Position numbers and translations under genes: made by a program. From Bellilinea sp040754815 (GTDB lineage Bacteria > Chloroflexota > Anaerolineae > Anaerolineales > Anaerolineaceae), in NCBI GenBank assembly GCA_040754815.1, contig JBFMBX010000001.1, forward strand, positions 704,039-768,038: a DNA stretch of 64,000 bases, given 5' to 3'. This document shows positions 34,883 through 43,404 of the stretch, piece by piece; within the stretch, counting starts at the first letter, position 1, and each line of letters starts with the position of its first letter. The notes beneath the pieces were generated by a model. That model worked only from the letters and a program-made list of their open reading frames with translations. It was not told the DNA's origin and did not search any database.

Positions 34883-35401
34883 TCAGGCGCGGTAGTCCAT
34901 GCCGAAGTTAGCCACTTCGGTCATGGGACGCGCTTTATAGGGCAGGCGGTAAGCCGGGTCTGGCTGCACCGCCCCTACCAGAAAGACCTGCGCCGCCTGT
35001 AACCAGTCCAGTCGGGTAACTGCAAGAGCCTGATTGTAATCGCTCAACTGGCGTGCCTCCCTCGCGAGAGTGGTAATGCCCTCTACCATTCGGTTGACCC
35101 GCTGGGCATCCCTCGCTTCCAGAAAGGGAAGCAATTCGCCAATTGAAGTTTCACCCGAAATCAGCCCGCGTTCCAGCGCCAGTTTGTGAACCGTCTTGCG
35201 GCGGTTATCTTCCAGCACCCCCAGCCGGTCGAGCAGTACCTCTTTCTCCTCTACAATGCCCATCAGGTCATCGCTGTTTTCCAGCAGCGCGCGGCGTTCG
35301 TCCATGGTCAGGTTAATCAACTGCTGAATCTGGCGGAACTGCTCGACGAGAATATCCTCCAGTTCAATCAGATACTCTGTAAATTGATCGTGATTTACCA
35401 T
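34883..35401 (-). CDS. flgN: FlgN-family flagellar chaperone
   Basis: The 172-residue protein is almost wholly alpha-helical, with heptad-like patterns (LIELEDILVEQFRQIQQLI, LLENSDDLMGIVEEKEVLL). This is the FlgN-type export-chaperone form for FlgK and FlgL. Sequence similarity in this family is low, so the call rests on helix pattern, length and its position between flgM and flgK. The ATG at 35401 has GGAG at 7 bp. Confidence 0.8.
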   Translation of the reverse strand: MVNHDQFTEYLIELEDILVEQFRQIQQLINLTMDERRALLENSDDLMGIVEEKEVLLDRLGVLEDNRRKTVHKLALERGLISGETSIGELLPFLEARDAQRVNRMVEGITTLAREARQLSDYNQALAVTRLDWLQAAQVFLVGAVQPDPAYRLPYKARPMTEVANFGMDYRA

Positions 35402-35427
35402 ACCGTTTCTCCACTCCAAACTTAGGA

Positions 35428-35724
35428 TCAGGGCTTGAAATAGGCTCGCGCAGCCAGTTTGCGGGCAATTTCCTCCACCTGAACGGTGTAATCGCCACTT
35501 TCGATGCGCTGGCGGATTTGATTGAGGCGTTCGTTTTCAATCTCCGGCGTGCTATCTACAGCAGACCGCGCTTTGGCCAGCAGGCGAGCATCAGCCGAAA
35601 GGGCAACGCTGTCGCGCCGCTGCAGCGGTGTATCCGATTCATTGAGGGCTTTTCGTTCAGCGCGCTGGAGAGGATCGGCGCCCTGTGGGGCAAGGGGGTT
35701 AATTCCATTGTTTTCAATCTTCAT
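35428..35724 (-). CDS. flgM: Anti-sigma-28 factor FlgM
   Basis: The 98-residue protein has the FlgM layout. A flexible N-terminus contains PLQRRDSVALSADARLLAKA, and a C-terminal sigma-binding helix region ends NQIRQRIESGDYTVQVEEIARKL. It holds FliA inactive until the hook is finished and FlgM is exported. The ATG at 35724 follows GGAGG at 8 bp. A near-perfect sigma-28 promoter lies just upstream, so FliA would autoregulate its own inhibitor. Confidence 0.92.
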   Translation of the reverse strand: MKIENNGINPLAPQGADPLQRAERKALNESDTPLQRRDSVALSADARLLAKARSAVDSTPEIENERLNQIRQRIESGDYTVQVEEIARKLAARAYFKP

Positions 35725-35773
35725 CGGTCTTACCTCCAAGAGCCAGAAACGGCAGATAAATCACGTGTTTACA

Positions 35774-35800
35774 GTATCGGCTGTTTTGGCTCAAACTTTA
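35774..35800 (-). promoter_or_regulatory. Sigma-28 (FliA) promoter of flgMNKL-csrA
   Basis: On the minus strand the sequence is TAAAGTTT (35793-35800), 11 bp, then GCCGATAC (35774-35781). This matches the sigma-28 consensus TAAAGTTT-N11-GCCGATAA at 15 of 16 fixed positions. The TAA of the -35 box is the stop codon of flgG. It would give a late-class transcript for flgM, flgN, flgK, flgL and csrA. Confidence 0.88.
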
Positions 35801-36541
35801 CCCCTTGCGCAGGGTGAGTGCCTGCGCAATCATCGTATCGGTTTGCTGAAATGTGCGCACCGACATCTGAAAGGAACGCTGTAAGGACATCAGACGGGTC
35901 ATTTCGGTGGATAAATCCACGTTCGATTGCTCCACCGCATGAGCGGCGATCATGCCAAAACCGGCCGTCCCCGGTGTGCCGACCTGCGCCGCGCCGGATG
36001 CTTCACTCGCCAGCCAGACATTATGCCCCTGCGCAATCAAACCGCTGGGGTTGACAAAACGAGCCAGCTGCACCTGCCCGGTAATCAGTCGTGTTCCATC
36101 CTGCAGGGTCGCCTGAACGCTGCCATCCGGCAGAATGTAAACATCGGTCGTGCCATCGGGAATCTGGCCGTTCCACACCAGTCGGTAACCGGCCGCAGTA
36201 ACCAGCTGGCGGCTGGAATCTAAGAGAAATTGACCATCACGGGTATAGCCGATACTGCCATCCGGCAGCCTGACCTGAAAAAATCCCTTACCCTGAATTG
36301 CCCAGTCCAGCGGGTTGGCCGAATTGCGCAATGCGCCCTGCTGCATCAGCCCCTGCGTGCTGGCCAGCGTCACCCCTTCCAGTGTGCGCTGATGGAGCAA
36401 TTCCTGAAAGTTCGAACGGCTGGCTTTGAAACCCGCCGTATTCATATTTGCCAGATTATTCGAGACCACGTCCAGATCCAGCAGGCGGTTGAGAAGATCC
36501 TGACGGGAAATATGAAGGGTGTGAAAGAGAGAAGATGACAT
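35798..36541 (-). CDS. flgG: Flagellar distal rod protein FlgG-type
   Basis: The 247-residue protein has the FlgG N-terminus VVSNNLANMNTAGFKASRSNFQELL, the central YTRDGQFLLD box, and the C-terminal SNVDLSTEMTRLMSLQRSF helix. It should build the distal rod of the flagellar shaft. It lies after an FlgF-type paralog, and the two correspond to the FlgF/FlgG (FlhO/FlhP) pair of other phyla. The ATG at 36541 has GGAG at 10 bp. The assignment to G rather than F is by eye. Confidence 0.82.
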   Translation of the reverse strand: MSSSLFHTLHISRQDLLNRLLDLDVVSNNLANMNTAGFKASRSNFQELLHQRTLEGVTLASTQGLMQQGALRNSANPLDWAIQGKGFFQVRLPDGSIGYTRDGQFLLDSSRQLVTAAGYRLVWNGQIPDGTTDVYILPDGSVQATLQDGTRLITGQVQLARFVNPSGLIAQGHNVWLASEASGAAQVGTPGTAGFGMIAAHAVEQSNVDLSTEMTRLMSLQRSFQMSVRTFQQTDTMIAQALTLRKG

Positions 36542-36554
36542 AATCGCTGTACTC

Positions 36555-37316
36555 CTACCCGATTCGGCCCAGCGAGGCAATCGCTTTGCCGAGCAGTTCA
36601 TCCTGATTTTGCACCATGCGCAGCGCGGCTTCATACGCCCGACCCACTTCTACCAGCTGGGTCATCAACTGAGTGGGGTTGGCATTCGACATTTCCAGCG
36701 CGCCCTGCACCACCCGAATCGGCCCCTCGCCGGTGGAAGCAGCCGGCCCGCTGTAAAGATTGCCCTCCTCGCGCTGCAATTCGGCGCGCGGGTCGGCAAA
36801 CAGCGCCAATCCCAGCCGGGCTACTGCCGCCCCGTTGACCTGAATGGTGCCGTCCGGCAGAACCATCACCTCACCATCCGGCAAACGAATGGGCTGCCCG
36901 CCATCGTTCAGCACAAAGTGACCATCCACCGTGACCAGATTGCTCTGCGCATCGCGCAGGAATCGCCCATCGCGCGTGTAGCGGTCACCCTGCGGGGTGC
37001 GCACCCGGAAAAAGCCCTCCCCTTCGATGGCCAGATCGAGCGGATTTTTGGTAAGCTGCAAGCCGCCCTCGGTAAAATCGGTCACCTGCGGGCCAAGTTC
37101 GGTGCCAAGCCCCAGCAGGCCCACATAACTCAACCGCTGATTCTCTAGTAAATTGCCGGGGGAATACAATACGGGCGTTCTTGCCCACTCCTCCGCATTG
37201 GTCAGAACCTGTTTGAAACCGGGGGTTTCGATGTTGGCCACATTATGCGCCAGAATTTGCTGACGGGCCGCATTCATGATCATGGCCGAAACTGCCGAGT
37301 ACATTCCCTTGATCAT
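36555..37316 (-). CDS. flgF: Flagellar rod/hook-basal-body protein FlgF-type
   Basis: The 253-residue protein has the basal-body signature LAHNVANIETPGFKQ, the central YTRDGRFLRD box and the C-terminal NPTQLMTQLVEVGRAYEAALRM segment. It resembles FlgF more than FlgG in the N-terminal region. It should be a minor proximal-distal rod protein. Its ATG overlaps the end of the preceding small gene by 4 bp. Confidence 0.82.
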   Translation of the reverse strand: MIKGMYSAVSAMIMNAARQQILAHNVANIETPGFKQVLTNAEEWARTPVLYSPGNLLENQRLSYVGLLGLGTELGPQVTDFTEGGLQLTKNPLDLAIEGEGFFRVRTPQGDRYTRDGRFLRDAQSNLVTVDGHFVLNDGGQPIRLPDGEVMVLPDGTIQVNGAAVARLGLALFADPRAELQREEGNLYSGPAASTGEGPIRVVQGALEMSNANPTQLMTQLVEVGRAYEAALRMVQNQDELLGKAIASLGRIG

Positions 37317-37753
37317 CGCATGTAACCTCCATTTCCAGCAGAAACATTGCGCTGTTGAACGCTCAACACCAGCCGGACTTCTTCACGGGTCATGCCCATC
37401 TGGCGGGCAATATCCACCTCGGACATTTGGGCGGCCGCCATGGCGGCAATCATGCGGTTTCGCTCGGTCGGGTCGCCCGCCGGTGAAGGGGGCAGCTGAG
37501 TAGCCGGCCGGCTTTTGGAAACTTCCAGCAGTTGCTGAAAATCGGCCTGTGCCAGAATACCGGCGGGTTGAGGGTTGACCGCTGCAGCCGGCTGCCCGGT
37601 TTTACGGGTGTTCTGCACCAGACTGCGCATTTGTTCGGCGACCGGGTTGAGCTTTTCAGCCTGCGCCTGACGTCCCTTGACCAGCGCCGTTTCGCGCATC
37701 AGTTGGAGCAGCGTGTAGGTATCTTCGAGAGAAACTTTTGGGATATTACTCAT
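37313..37753 (-). CDS. Hypothetical protein with C-terminal HTH-like segment, between fliA and flgF
   Basis: I do not recognise this 146-residue protein by sequence. The N-terminal half is helical and charged, the middle is Pro/Ala/Gln-rich, and the C-terminus (AAQMSEVDIARQMGMTREEVRLVL) looks like a short helix-turn-helix. There is no membrane segment. It overlaps fliA by 8 bp and flgF by 4 bp. Bacillus encodes SwrB after sigD, with a similar C-terminal element, so a flagellar-assembly control role is possible, but this rests on position only. Confidence 0.7.
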   Translation of the reverse strand: MSNIPKVSLEDTYTLLQLMRETALVKGRQAQAEKLNPVAEQMRSLVQNTRKTGQPAAAVNPQPAGILAQADFQQLLEVSKSRPATQLPPSPAGDPTERNRMIAAMAAAQMSEVDIARQMGMTREEVRLVLSVQQRNVSAGNGGYMR

Positions 37754-38498
37754 GGTTCATCACCACCTTCAGGTTGATCAGGGCTCGCGCGTGCAGTTGA
37801 CAGACACGCGATTCGGAAATCCCCAGCACTTTGCCAATTTCCTTGAAGTTCAATTCATCGTAGTAATACAATGAAAGCACCAGTTGTTCCCGTTCCGGCA
37901 GTTTACGGATTGCGTCAGCCAGTTGATGGCGCAGGTCTTCGTCGGCTGAAAGTTCCTGCGGGTCAACCTGACGCTCGTCCCCCAGCCGGTCGTGCAGGTC
38001 ATTTTCCTCGTTCTCCAAATCTGCCGGTGCATCCAGCGAAAGTAAAAAGCGGTTGGAGTCCATCAGGCCACGCTGGACTGTTTCCACATCCGTGTGAAGA
38101 TGGGCGGCAATTTCTTCATCTGTCGGTTCGCGCTGATTTTTCAGCCACAATTCTTCCACCGCTTTCTGAACGGCGCGCACCCGTTGACGGGCAGTGCGGC
38201 TCATCCAATCCACCGAACGCAGGTAATCAAGAATCTTGCCGCGGATACGCACAGCCGCATAGGTACTGAAACGCGTGCCAAAATCGGGGTTGTAGCGGTC
38301 CACCGCCTCAATCAGCCCCAGCAGCCCCTGATGAAGCAAGTCTTCGTATTCACTGCCCATTTCCGGCGTGATTCCAAGTCGGCTGAGCAGGTAGCGTACC
38401 AGCGGCACAGATTGCAATACCAGCCGCTCTCGCGCCTCCGCGCTGCGATTGATCAAAAAATCTTCAAGTACCGCAGTCGAAATATCCTGCACAGCCAT
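37746..38498 (-). CDS. fliA: Flagellar sigma factor sigma-28
   Basis: The 250-residue protein is FliA/SigD. Region 2 has EYEDLLHQGLLGLIEAVDRYNPDFGTRFSTYA, spread over the usual segments. Region 3 has TARQRVRAVQKAVEEL, and region 4 ends with FKEIGKVLGISESRVCQLHARAL. It lacks region 1. It directs late flagellar transcription; one clear target promoter in the window is that of flgM. It lies between a membrane protein and the HTH-like protein, and it is itself transcribed in the fliR operon. Confidence 0.94.
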   Translation of the reverse strand: MAVQDISTAVLEDFLINRSAEARERLVLQSVPLVRYLLSRLGITPEMGSEYEDLLHQGLLGLIEAVDRYNPDFGTRFSTYAAVRIRGKILDYLRSVDWMSRTARQRVRAVQKAVEELWLKNQREPTDEEIAAHLHTDVETVQRGLMDSNRFLLSLDAPADLENEENDLHDRLGDERQVDPQELSADEDLRHQLADAIRKLPEREQLVLSLYYYDELNFKEIGKVLGISESRVCQLHARALINLKVVMNHE

Positions 38499-38504
38499 TC
38501 AAAC

Positions 38505-38912
38505 TTACTCCTTCACCTCACCGCCCGAAGACGGGGTGGGCATATCGCCCCCTGCCCGGCTGCGAGACTGCTCCGCCTTCACCACAGCCTCATTTTTTGC
38601 CGGCTGTTCCGCCGTGCGGGCGTTCAGCAAACCGGAAGAAACCTGATAGGTCAGAAACCAGAGAATACTGCCCAGCGCGACCACCCCAACCACTGCCCGC
38701 AGGAAAACTTCCATCAATGAAGCGCCGGACATGAACGAAACCACTGCAATCATGAGAGTTACCAGCAGCAACAACACCGTTGAGAAAGAATAGAACACTT
38801 CTGCATAGAGCGGCAAGGCCGGCTGGTCGTTCAACCCACCCTTTTTAGCGGGCTGTTTTTTGGCGGGTTTTTCTTTTGGAGGTTTGGAATCTTTTTCTTT
38901 TTCTTTTGCCAT
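38505..38912 (-). CDS. Hypothetical membrane protein with Lys-rich N-terminus, between flhF and fliA
   Basis: This 135-residue protein is not one I recognise. Its first 25 residues are mostly Lys/Glu/Pro. Two hydrophobic helices follow (VFYSFSTVLLLLVTLMIAVV and FLRAVVGVVALGSILWFLTY), then a polar tail. It fills the place where flhG/ylxH is usual between flhF and fliA. Its ATG overlaps the flhF stop (TGATG), so it is translated with FlhF. Confidence 0.72.
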   Translation of the reverse strand: MAKEKEKDSKPPKEKPAKKQPAKKGGLNDQPALPLYAEVFYSFSTVLLLLVTLMIAVVSFMSGASLMEVFLRAVVGVVALGSILWFLTYQVSSGLLNARTAEQPAKNEAVVKAEQSRSRAGGDMPTPSSGGEVKE

Positions 38913-40186
38913 CAGTCTCTATTCCATCCTTTCCCAAAGAGTGCCGCGCTCAGGCGCGAGGCTTCGGCAGCCTGTAATTTGCCTGCCGTTTCTTTCCCAT
39001 ACGCAAAGTAACGCAAAGGAAAGGCGGTTCGCCGCGCAAAGTTATACACACTGCCAAAACTCATCGTTTCATCCATGCGGGTGAAGATCATCCCATTGAG
39101 GCGGAAAACCCCCAACGCCGCACCGATCTGCTGCAGGTCGCTTTCGCGGGTCAGCGCCGAAGCCACCAGCCACGTGACCCGCTGGGGAATTTGACTGAGC
39201 AGTTCGCCCAGTTCAACCAGCGGCTGTTCGCTGCACGGGTTGAAGCCGGCCGTATCCACCAGAAAAACATCTGCCTCTTTCATTTCCTCAGCGATAATTT
39301 GAATATCCTGCGGCTGATAAACCAGCCGCAAAGGAATGCCGAGCGCATCCGTGTAGGCGCGCGCCTCTGCAATTGCCCCGGTACGCACCGTATCCGCACA
39401 CACCCACACCACCTTTTTTCCCAAATGCTGGCCGTAGAGCAGAGCCAGTTTGGCGGTGGTACTGGTCTTACCGCTGCCGCTGGCGCCCACCAGACACACC
39501 CAGCGCCCCGGCAGGCGCAATGCTCCCGGCGCCGGCAGGCGCAGTTCGGCGGCCAGCACTTCCTGCACATAGCGCAAACACAGACTTTCATCTTTCAGCA
39601 TGGCCGCGCCCAGCGTTTGATGAAGCCGCTGCAGTGTGCGCTGGACAAAGTCAGCCTCCACCCCTTGTGCCAGCAGCCGCTGCTGAATGCGGTGTAAACT
39701 ATCCGGCAATTCAACCGGGGGTGGCTCTTTCCTCACTGCAGGTGCGGCTGGCCGGGAATCTGCCTCAGGATTGTTGGATGGTTCAATCACCTTTTGGGCG
39801 GTTTGTTTTTGCGCCGTCTGAATTTCGGCGCGGCTGAGGTGCGGCGGCGACCAGCGCTGAGGCTGGGCTGCGGCGGTTTTTTCGCCCGGGGGGAAGGCCG
39901 GCCGATCACCAACCCACTCAATTTCGACGGGTTTTTCCTCAAATTCGATTGCGCTTCCATCGGCACTGCGGCGCAGCACCTTGCCGGCGGGCGGTTTCTG
40001 GCTTTGAGATCTGGTTTGCATGGGCGGGGCGGCAACCACTTCAACCCCTTTCTTGCGCCAGACATTCCAAACCGGCCCCATCGGAATTTCACGCGCCGAA
40101 AGAACAATGGCATCCGGCCCCAGTTCGGCCTGAATGCGCTGCAGCGCTTCGAACATCGTTTCGCATTGATATTTCCGCGTTTCCAT
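38912..40186 (-). CDS. flhF: Flagellar biosynthesis GTPase FlhF
   Basis: The 424-residue protein has a small N-terminal domain (RKYQCETMFEALQRIQAELG), a long disordered linker, and an SRP-type NG GTPase domain. Motifs are GASGSGKTSTTAKL, ADTVRTGA and VDTAGFNP. FlhF places flagella at the pole or controls their number in many bacteria. It normally pairs with FlhG, which is not next to it here. A GTG two codons earlier is possible; the ATG at 40186 has the better ribosome site. Confidence 0.93.
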   Translation of the reverse strand: METRKYQCETMFEALQRIQAELGPDAIVLSAREIPMGPVWNVWRKKGVEVVAAPPMQTRSQSQKPPAGKVLRRSADGSAIEFEEKPVEIEWVGDRPAFPPGEKTAAAQPQRWSPPHLSRAEIQTAQKQTAQKVIEPSNNPEADSRPAAPAVRKEPPPVELPDSLHRIQQRLLAQGVEADFVQRTLQRLHQTLGAAMLKDESLCLRYVQEVLAAELRLPAPGALRLPGRWVCLVGASGSGKTSTTAKLALLYGQHLGKKVVWVCADTVRTGAIAEARAYTDALGIPLRLVYQPQDIQIIAEEMKEADVFLVDTAGFNPCSEQPLVELGELLSQIPQRVTWLVASALTRESDLQQIGAALGVFRLNGMIFTRMDETMSFGSVYNFARRTAFPLRYFAYGKETAGKLQAAEASRLSAALFGKGWNRD

Positions 40187-40205
40187 CTTCACCTCTCCGC
40201 CTTGC

Positions 40206-42317
40206 CTAATTCTGACCGTTGCTCAGCACAGCGCCCAAATCCACCATGCCGTGGGCTTTTACCCGCGTGCCGGGACTGACCTCCGAAAACGCCAGTACCA
40301 CCAGATTGGGCAGCGATTGTGCCGCCAGCCGACGGAATGCCAGCCGTAATTCCCGCGGGCACAACAAAATCGGGTAATACCCCAGTTGCGCCAGCGCTTC
40401 CATCTGCTCACCGGTTCTCATCAACAGGGTCTGGGCCAAACCGGCATCCAAAGATAATGCCGGGCCGTTATCCGTAGAAACCAAAGCGCTGCGCAGCAGC
40501 GATTCAACCTGCGGTGAGAGGGTAAACACATGCAGGGTGCTGCTCTCATCACGGTACTGCGCCGAGATGGTATTGGCCATCGTCTGGCGCACGGCTTCGG
40601 CCAGTATGTTCGGGTCACGGGTTACACCGGCATGGTTGGCAAGCACCTCTAAAATACCGCTCAGGTCGCGGATTGGCACCCGTTCCCGCAGCAGGTTGCG
40701 CAGCACACTCTGCACCTCACCCAGGGTCAGTAAATCGGGCACCACACCCTCCACCGAAGCCGGTGATTTCTGGCGCAGCTGGTTGATCATCTCCTGCACC
40801 AGCTGGCGGCTGAGCAAATCGGGGGCATGGTTGCGCACCGTTTCGGTCAGGTGGGTGCTCAGCACCGAAAGCGGCGAAACAACGGTATAGCCTTTCAATT
40901 CGGCCTGATTCTGCTCCGCCTCGCTGATCCACACTGCCGGCAGGCCGAAGGCCGGCTCGACGGTTTGAATGCCCTGCAATTCACCATCCACATTCGAACC
41001 GGGGATGGCCAGCATGCGGTCAATCATCAACTCGCCGCTGGAGACTTCCTGCCCGCGAATCTTGATCCGATAGGCGTTCGGCGCAAGGCGCAAATTATCG
41101 CGGATGCGCACCACCAGCAGCACCAGCCCCAGTTCAGCCATAATCTGCCGTCGGATGCTGGTGATGCGTCGCAGCAGGTTATCCTGTGCATCTTCCTCGA
41201 TGAGCGGCACCAGCCCGTAGCCGATTTCCAGTTCAATGGGGTCAACCACCACCATTTCCAGCATTTGTTCGGGGGTCTCCGGCTCGCTCACGGCCGGGGC
41301 AGCAGCCGTCAGCACCTCGGCCTGTTGTTCGGCCAGCCGTGCCTTGTTCACAAAATAAGCACCCACCCCAAAGCCGGCACTGATCAGTGCAAACGGCAGT
41401 TTAGGCAAGCCGGGCACCAGCATCATCAACGCAACCAGAATGGAACCCACCGCCAGCACATTGAAATTGGAAATCTGCCCGAACAGTTCGTTGCCCAGCG
41501 AAGATTCCGAAGTCGACCGGGTCACGATCAAACCGGCCGCTGCCGAAACCAGCAGTGCCGGCACCTGCACCGCCAGACCGGCCCCAATCGTCAGCAGCAC
41601 GTAGGTTTGCAGGGCATCGGCCAGCGGCAGGCCGCGCTGCAGGACACCGATGACGAAACCGCCGATGATGTTGACCAGCATGATGATGATCGCCGCGATG
41701 GCATCACCGCGCACAAACTTGCTGGCGCCGTCCATAGCCCCGTAAAAATCGGCCTCAGCTTCGATGGCTTTGCGCCGCTGGCGCGCCTCGCTTTCATCAA
41801 TCAGACCGGCGTTCAAATCTGCGTCAATGGCCAGTTGTTTACCGGGCATGGCATCCAGCGTGAAGCGGGCAGCCACCTCCGCCACACGTCCCGCGCCGCT
41901 GTTGATGACCACAAATTGAATGATCATCAGGATCAGAAAGATGACAAAACCGACCACATAATTGCCGCCGACAATCAAATTGCCAAAGGTGGCTACAATG
42001 GCCCCCGCTTCGCCGTTGAGCAAAATCAGGCGGCTGACGGAGATGTTGATTCCCATACGCAGCAGGGTAACCAGCAGCAAAACAGTGGGAAAGGCAGAAA
42101 ATTCCATCGGCTGGCGGATATACATGGTCAGAAGCATGATGCCAATCGAGACGGCAATGCTGAAAGCGATCAGCAAATCCACCAGCAGCGGCGGCAGCGG
42201 CACCAGCATCAGGCCAACAATTACCACCAGCGTAAAAGCCATGACAATATCTTTAGAGCGCAGCAGATTCTGCAGCGATTGGAGCATGGGGTTAGAAGCA
42301 CGCGTTGCCGTGGTCAT
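40206..42317 (-). CDS. flhA: Flagellar export gate protein FlhA
   Basis: The 703-residue protein has the FlhA form: an N-terminal membrane domain of about eight helices with the conserved cytoplasmic loop (FTLDAMPGKQLAIDADL), then a large cytoplasmic export-substrate-binding domain from about 340 on. It forms the nonameric gate of the flagellar type III apparatus. Order fliR-flhB-flhA-flhF is the standard bacterial one. Spacing to flhB is 10 bp. Confidence 0.96.
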   Translation of the reverse strand: MTTATRASNPMLQSLQNLLRSKDIVMAFTLVVIVGLMLVPLPPLLVDLLIAFSIAVSIGIMLLTMYIRQPMEFSAFPTVLLLVTLLRMGINISVSRLILLNGEAGAIVATFGNLIVGGNYVVGFVIFLILMIIQFVVINSGAGRVAEVAARFTLDAMPGKQLAIDADLNAGLIDESEARQRRKAIEAEADFYGAMDGASKFVRGDAIAAIIIMLVNIIGGFVIGVLQRGLPLADALQTYVLLTIGAGLAVQVPALLVSAAAGLIVTRSTSESSLGNELFGQISNFNVLAVGSILVALMMLVPGLPKLPFALISAGFGVGAYFVNKARLAEQQAEVLTAAAPAVSEPETPEQMLEMVVVDPIELEIGYGLVPLIEEDAQDNLLRRITSIRRQIMAELGLVLLVVRIRDNLRLAPNAYRIKIRGQEVSSGELMIDRMLAIPGSNVDGELQGIQTVEPAFGLPAVWISEAEQNQAELKGYTVVSPLSVLSTHLTETVRNHAPDLLSRQLVQEMINQLRQKSPASVEGVVPDLLTLGEVQSVLRNLLRERVPIRDLSGILEVLANHAGVTRDPNILAEAVRQTMANTISAQYRDESSTLHVFTLSPQVESLLRSALVSTDNGPALSLDAGLAQTLLMRTGEQMEALAQLGYYPILLCPRELRLAFRRLAAQSLPNLVVLAFSEVSPGTRVKAHGMVDLGAVLSNGQN

Positions 42318-42327
42318 TTTTTACTTT

Positions 42328-43401
42328 TCATCCTCCTGCAGGATGCGGTTGTGCCGTGCGCTGACCGCGCAGACGATAGACATAAGCAAGCACTTCCGCC
42401 ATCGCCAGATACAAATCCGGTGAAATTTCCTGATCCACCTCAATGGTTTTGTACATCGCCCGCGCCAGCGGAATGTTCTGAACAATGGGGATATGATGTT
42501 CGCGGGCAATGGAAACGATTTTCTCGGCTACACGCAAAGCGCCTTTGGCAATCACGCGCGGGGCGTTCATCCCCTCGTGGTATTCGATGGCAATCGCCAG
42601 ATGGGTGGGGTTGGTGACCACCACCGTTGCCTTGGGCACCTTTGCCATCATGCGGTTGCGGGCAATGCGCCGCTGCTGAGCGCGAATGCGGCTTTTCAGG
42701 AAGGGATCACCCTCCGAACGTTTGTATTCTTCCTTGATCTCTTCTTTGGTCATGCGCAGACTGCGCAGCCAGTCCCAGCGCTGGTAGGCATAATCGGCGG
42801 CCGCCAGCACCAGATAAACCGCCCCCACCCGCAGCATGAGGTTGACCGAAAGATCAACGAACAGGTTAAGCGCACTGCGAAAGTCGGTTTGCAGAAGCAC
42901 ACTCAGATCTTCGATGTGGCCGCGCAGGTAACTGTAAGCCACCCAGCCAACGACCAGCAGTTTGAACAGAGCGCGCACAATCTCCACCAAACCGCGCAGA
43001 GAAAAGATGCGTTTGAAACCACTGAGCGGGTTGAGCCGTTTGAAATCAAAACCAATCTTCTTGCCCACCCACAAGAAGCGGGTCTGGCCCATGGTTACCG
43101 CCACCGCCGTGAACATCAGCGCGAAGAGCATCACCCCCAATGGCGGCAGTACCTGCGAGCCGACCGAATACAACCACTGCAAAAGCCATTTTTCGGTCAA
43201 TTCAGCGGTGGGAATTTGCGCCAGTGATTGAGTGATGAGCGTTGAAAACGAGGTGTTGATTTCCTTGCCCGGCCCGCGCAGCAAAAACGCCGCCGCCAGC
43301 AAAATGACGGCCGTGTTCAATTCCTGACTGCGCGCTACCTGACCTTCTTTTCGCGCCTCTTCGATCCTTCGCGGAGTTGGAGCTTCGGTTTTATTGCTCA
43401 T
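42328..43401 (-). CDS. flhB: Flagellar export switch protein FlhB
   Basis: The 357-residue protein has four membrane helices and a cytoplasmic domain with the self-cleavage motif NPTH at residues 264-267. Cleavage lets the export apparatus change from hook-type to filament-type substrates. The N-terminus TEAPTPRRIEEARKEGQVA is typical. It starts 3 bp after the fliR stop. Confidence 0.96.
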   Translation of the reverse strand: MSNKTEAPTPRRIEEARKEGQVARSQELNTAVILLAAAFLLRGPGKEINTSFSTLITQSLAQIPTAELTEKWLLQWLYSVGSQVLPPLGVMLFALMFTAVAVTMGQTRFLWVGKKIGFDFKRLNPLSGFKRIFSLRGLVEIVRALFKLLVVGWVAYSYLRGHIEDLSVLLQTDFRSALNLFVDLSVNLMLRVGAVYLVLAAADYAYQRWDWLRSLRMTKEEIKEEYKRSEGDPFLKSRIRAQQRRIARNRMMAKVPKATVVVTNPTHLAIAIEYHEGMNAPRVIAKGALRVAEKIVSIAREHHIPIVQNIPLARAMYKTIEVDQEISPDLYLAMAEVLAYVYRLRGQRTAQPHPAGG

Positions 43402-43404
43402 CGT

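Noticed and set aside
35798..37316. Hook protein FlgE
   Set aside because: Both proteins are near 250 residues and match FlgF/FlgG; FlgE is usually much longer.
40827..42617. 596-codon open frame on the plus strand opposite flhA and flhB
   Set aside because: It is His/Gln/Arg-rich with no domain signature and mirrors the codon pattern of flhA. It is a shadow of the real gene.
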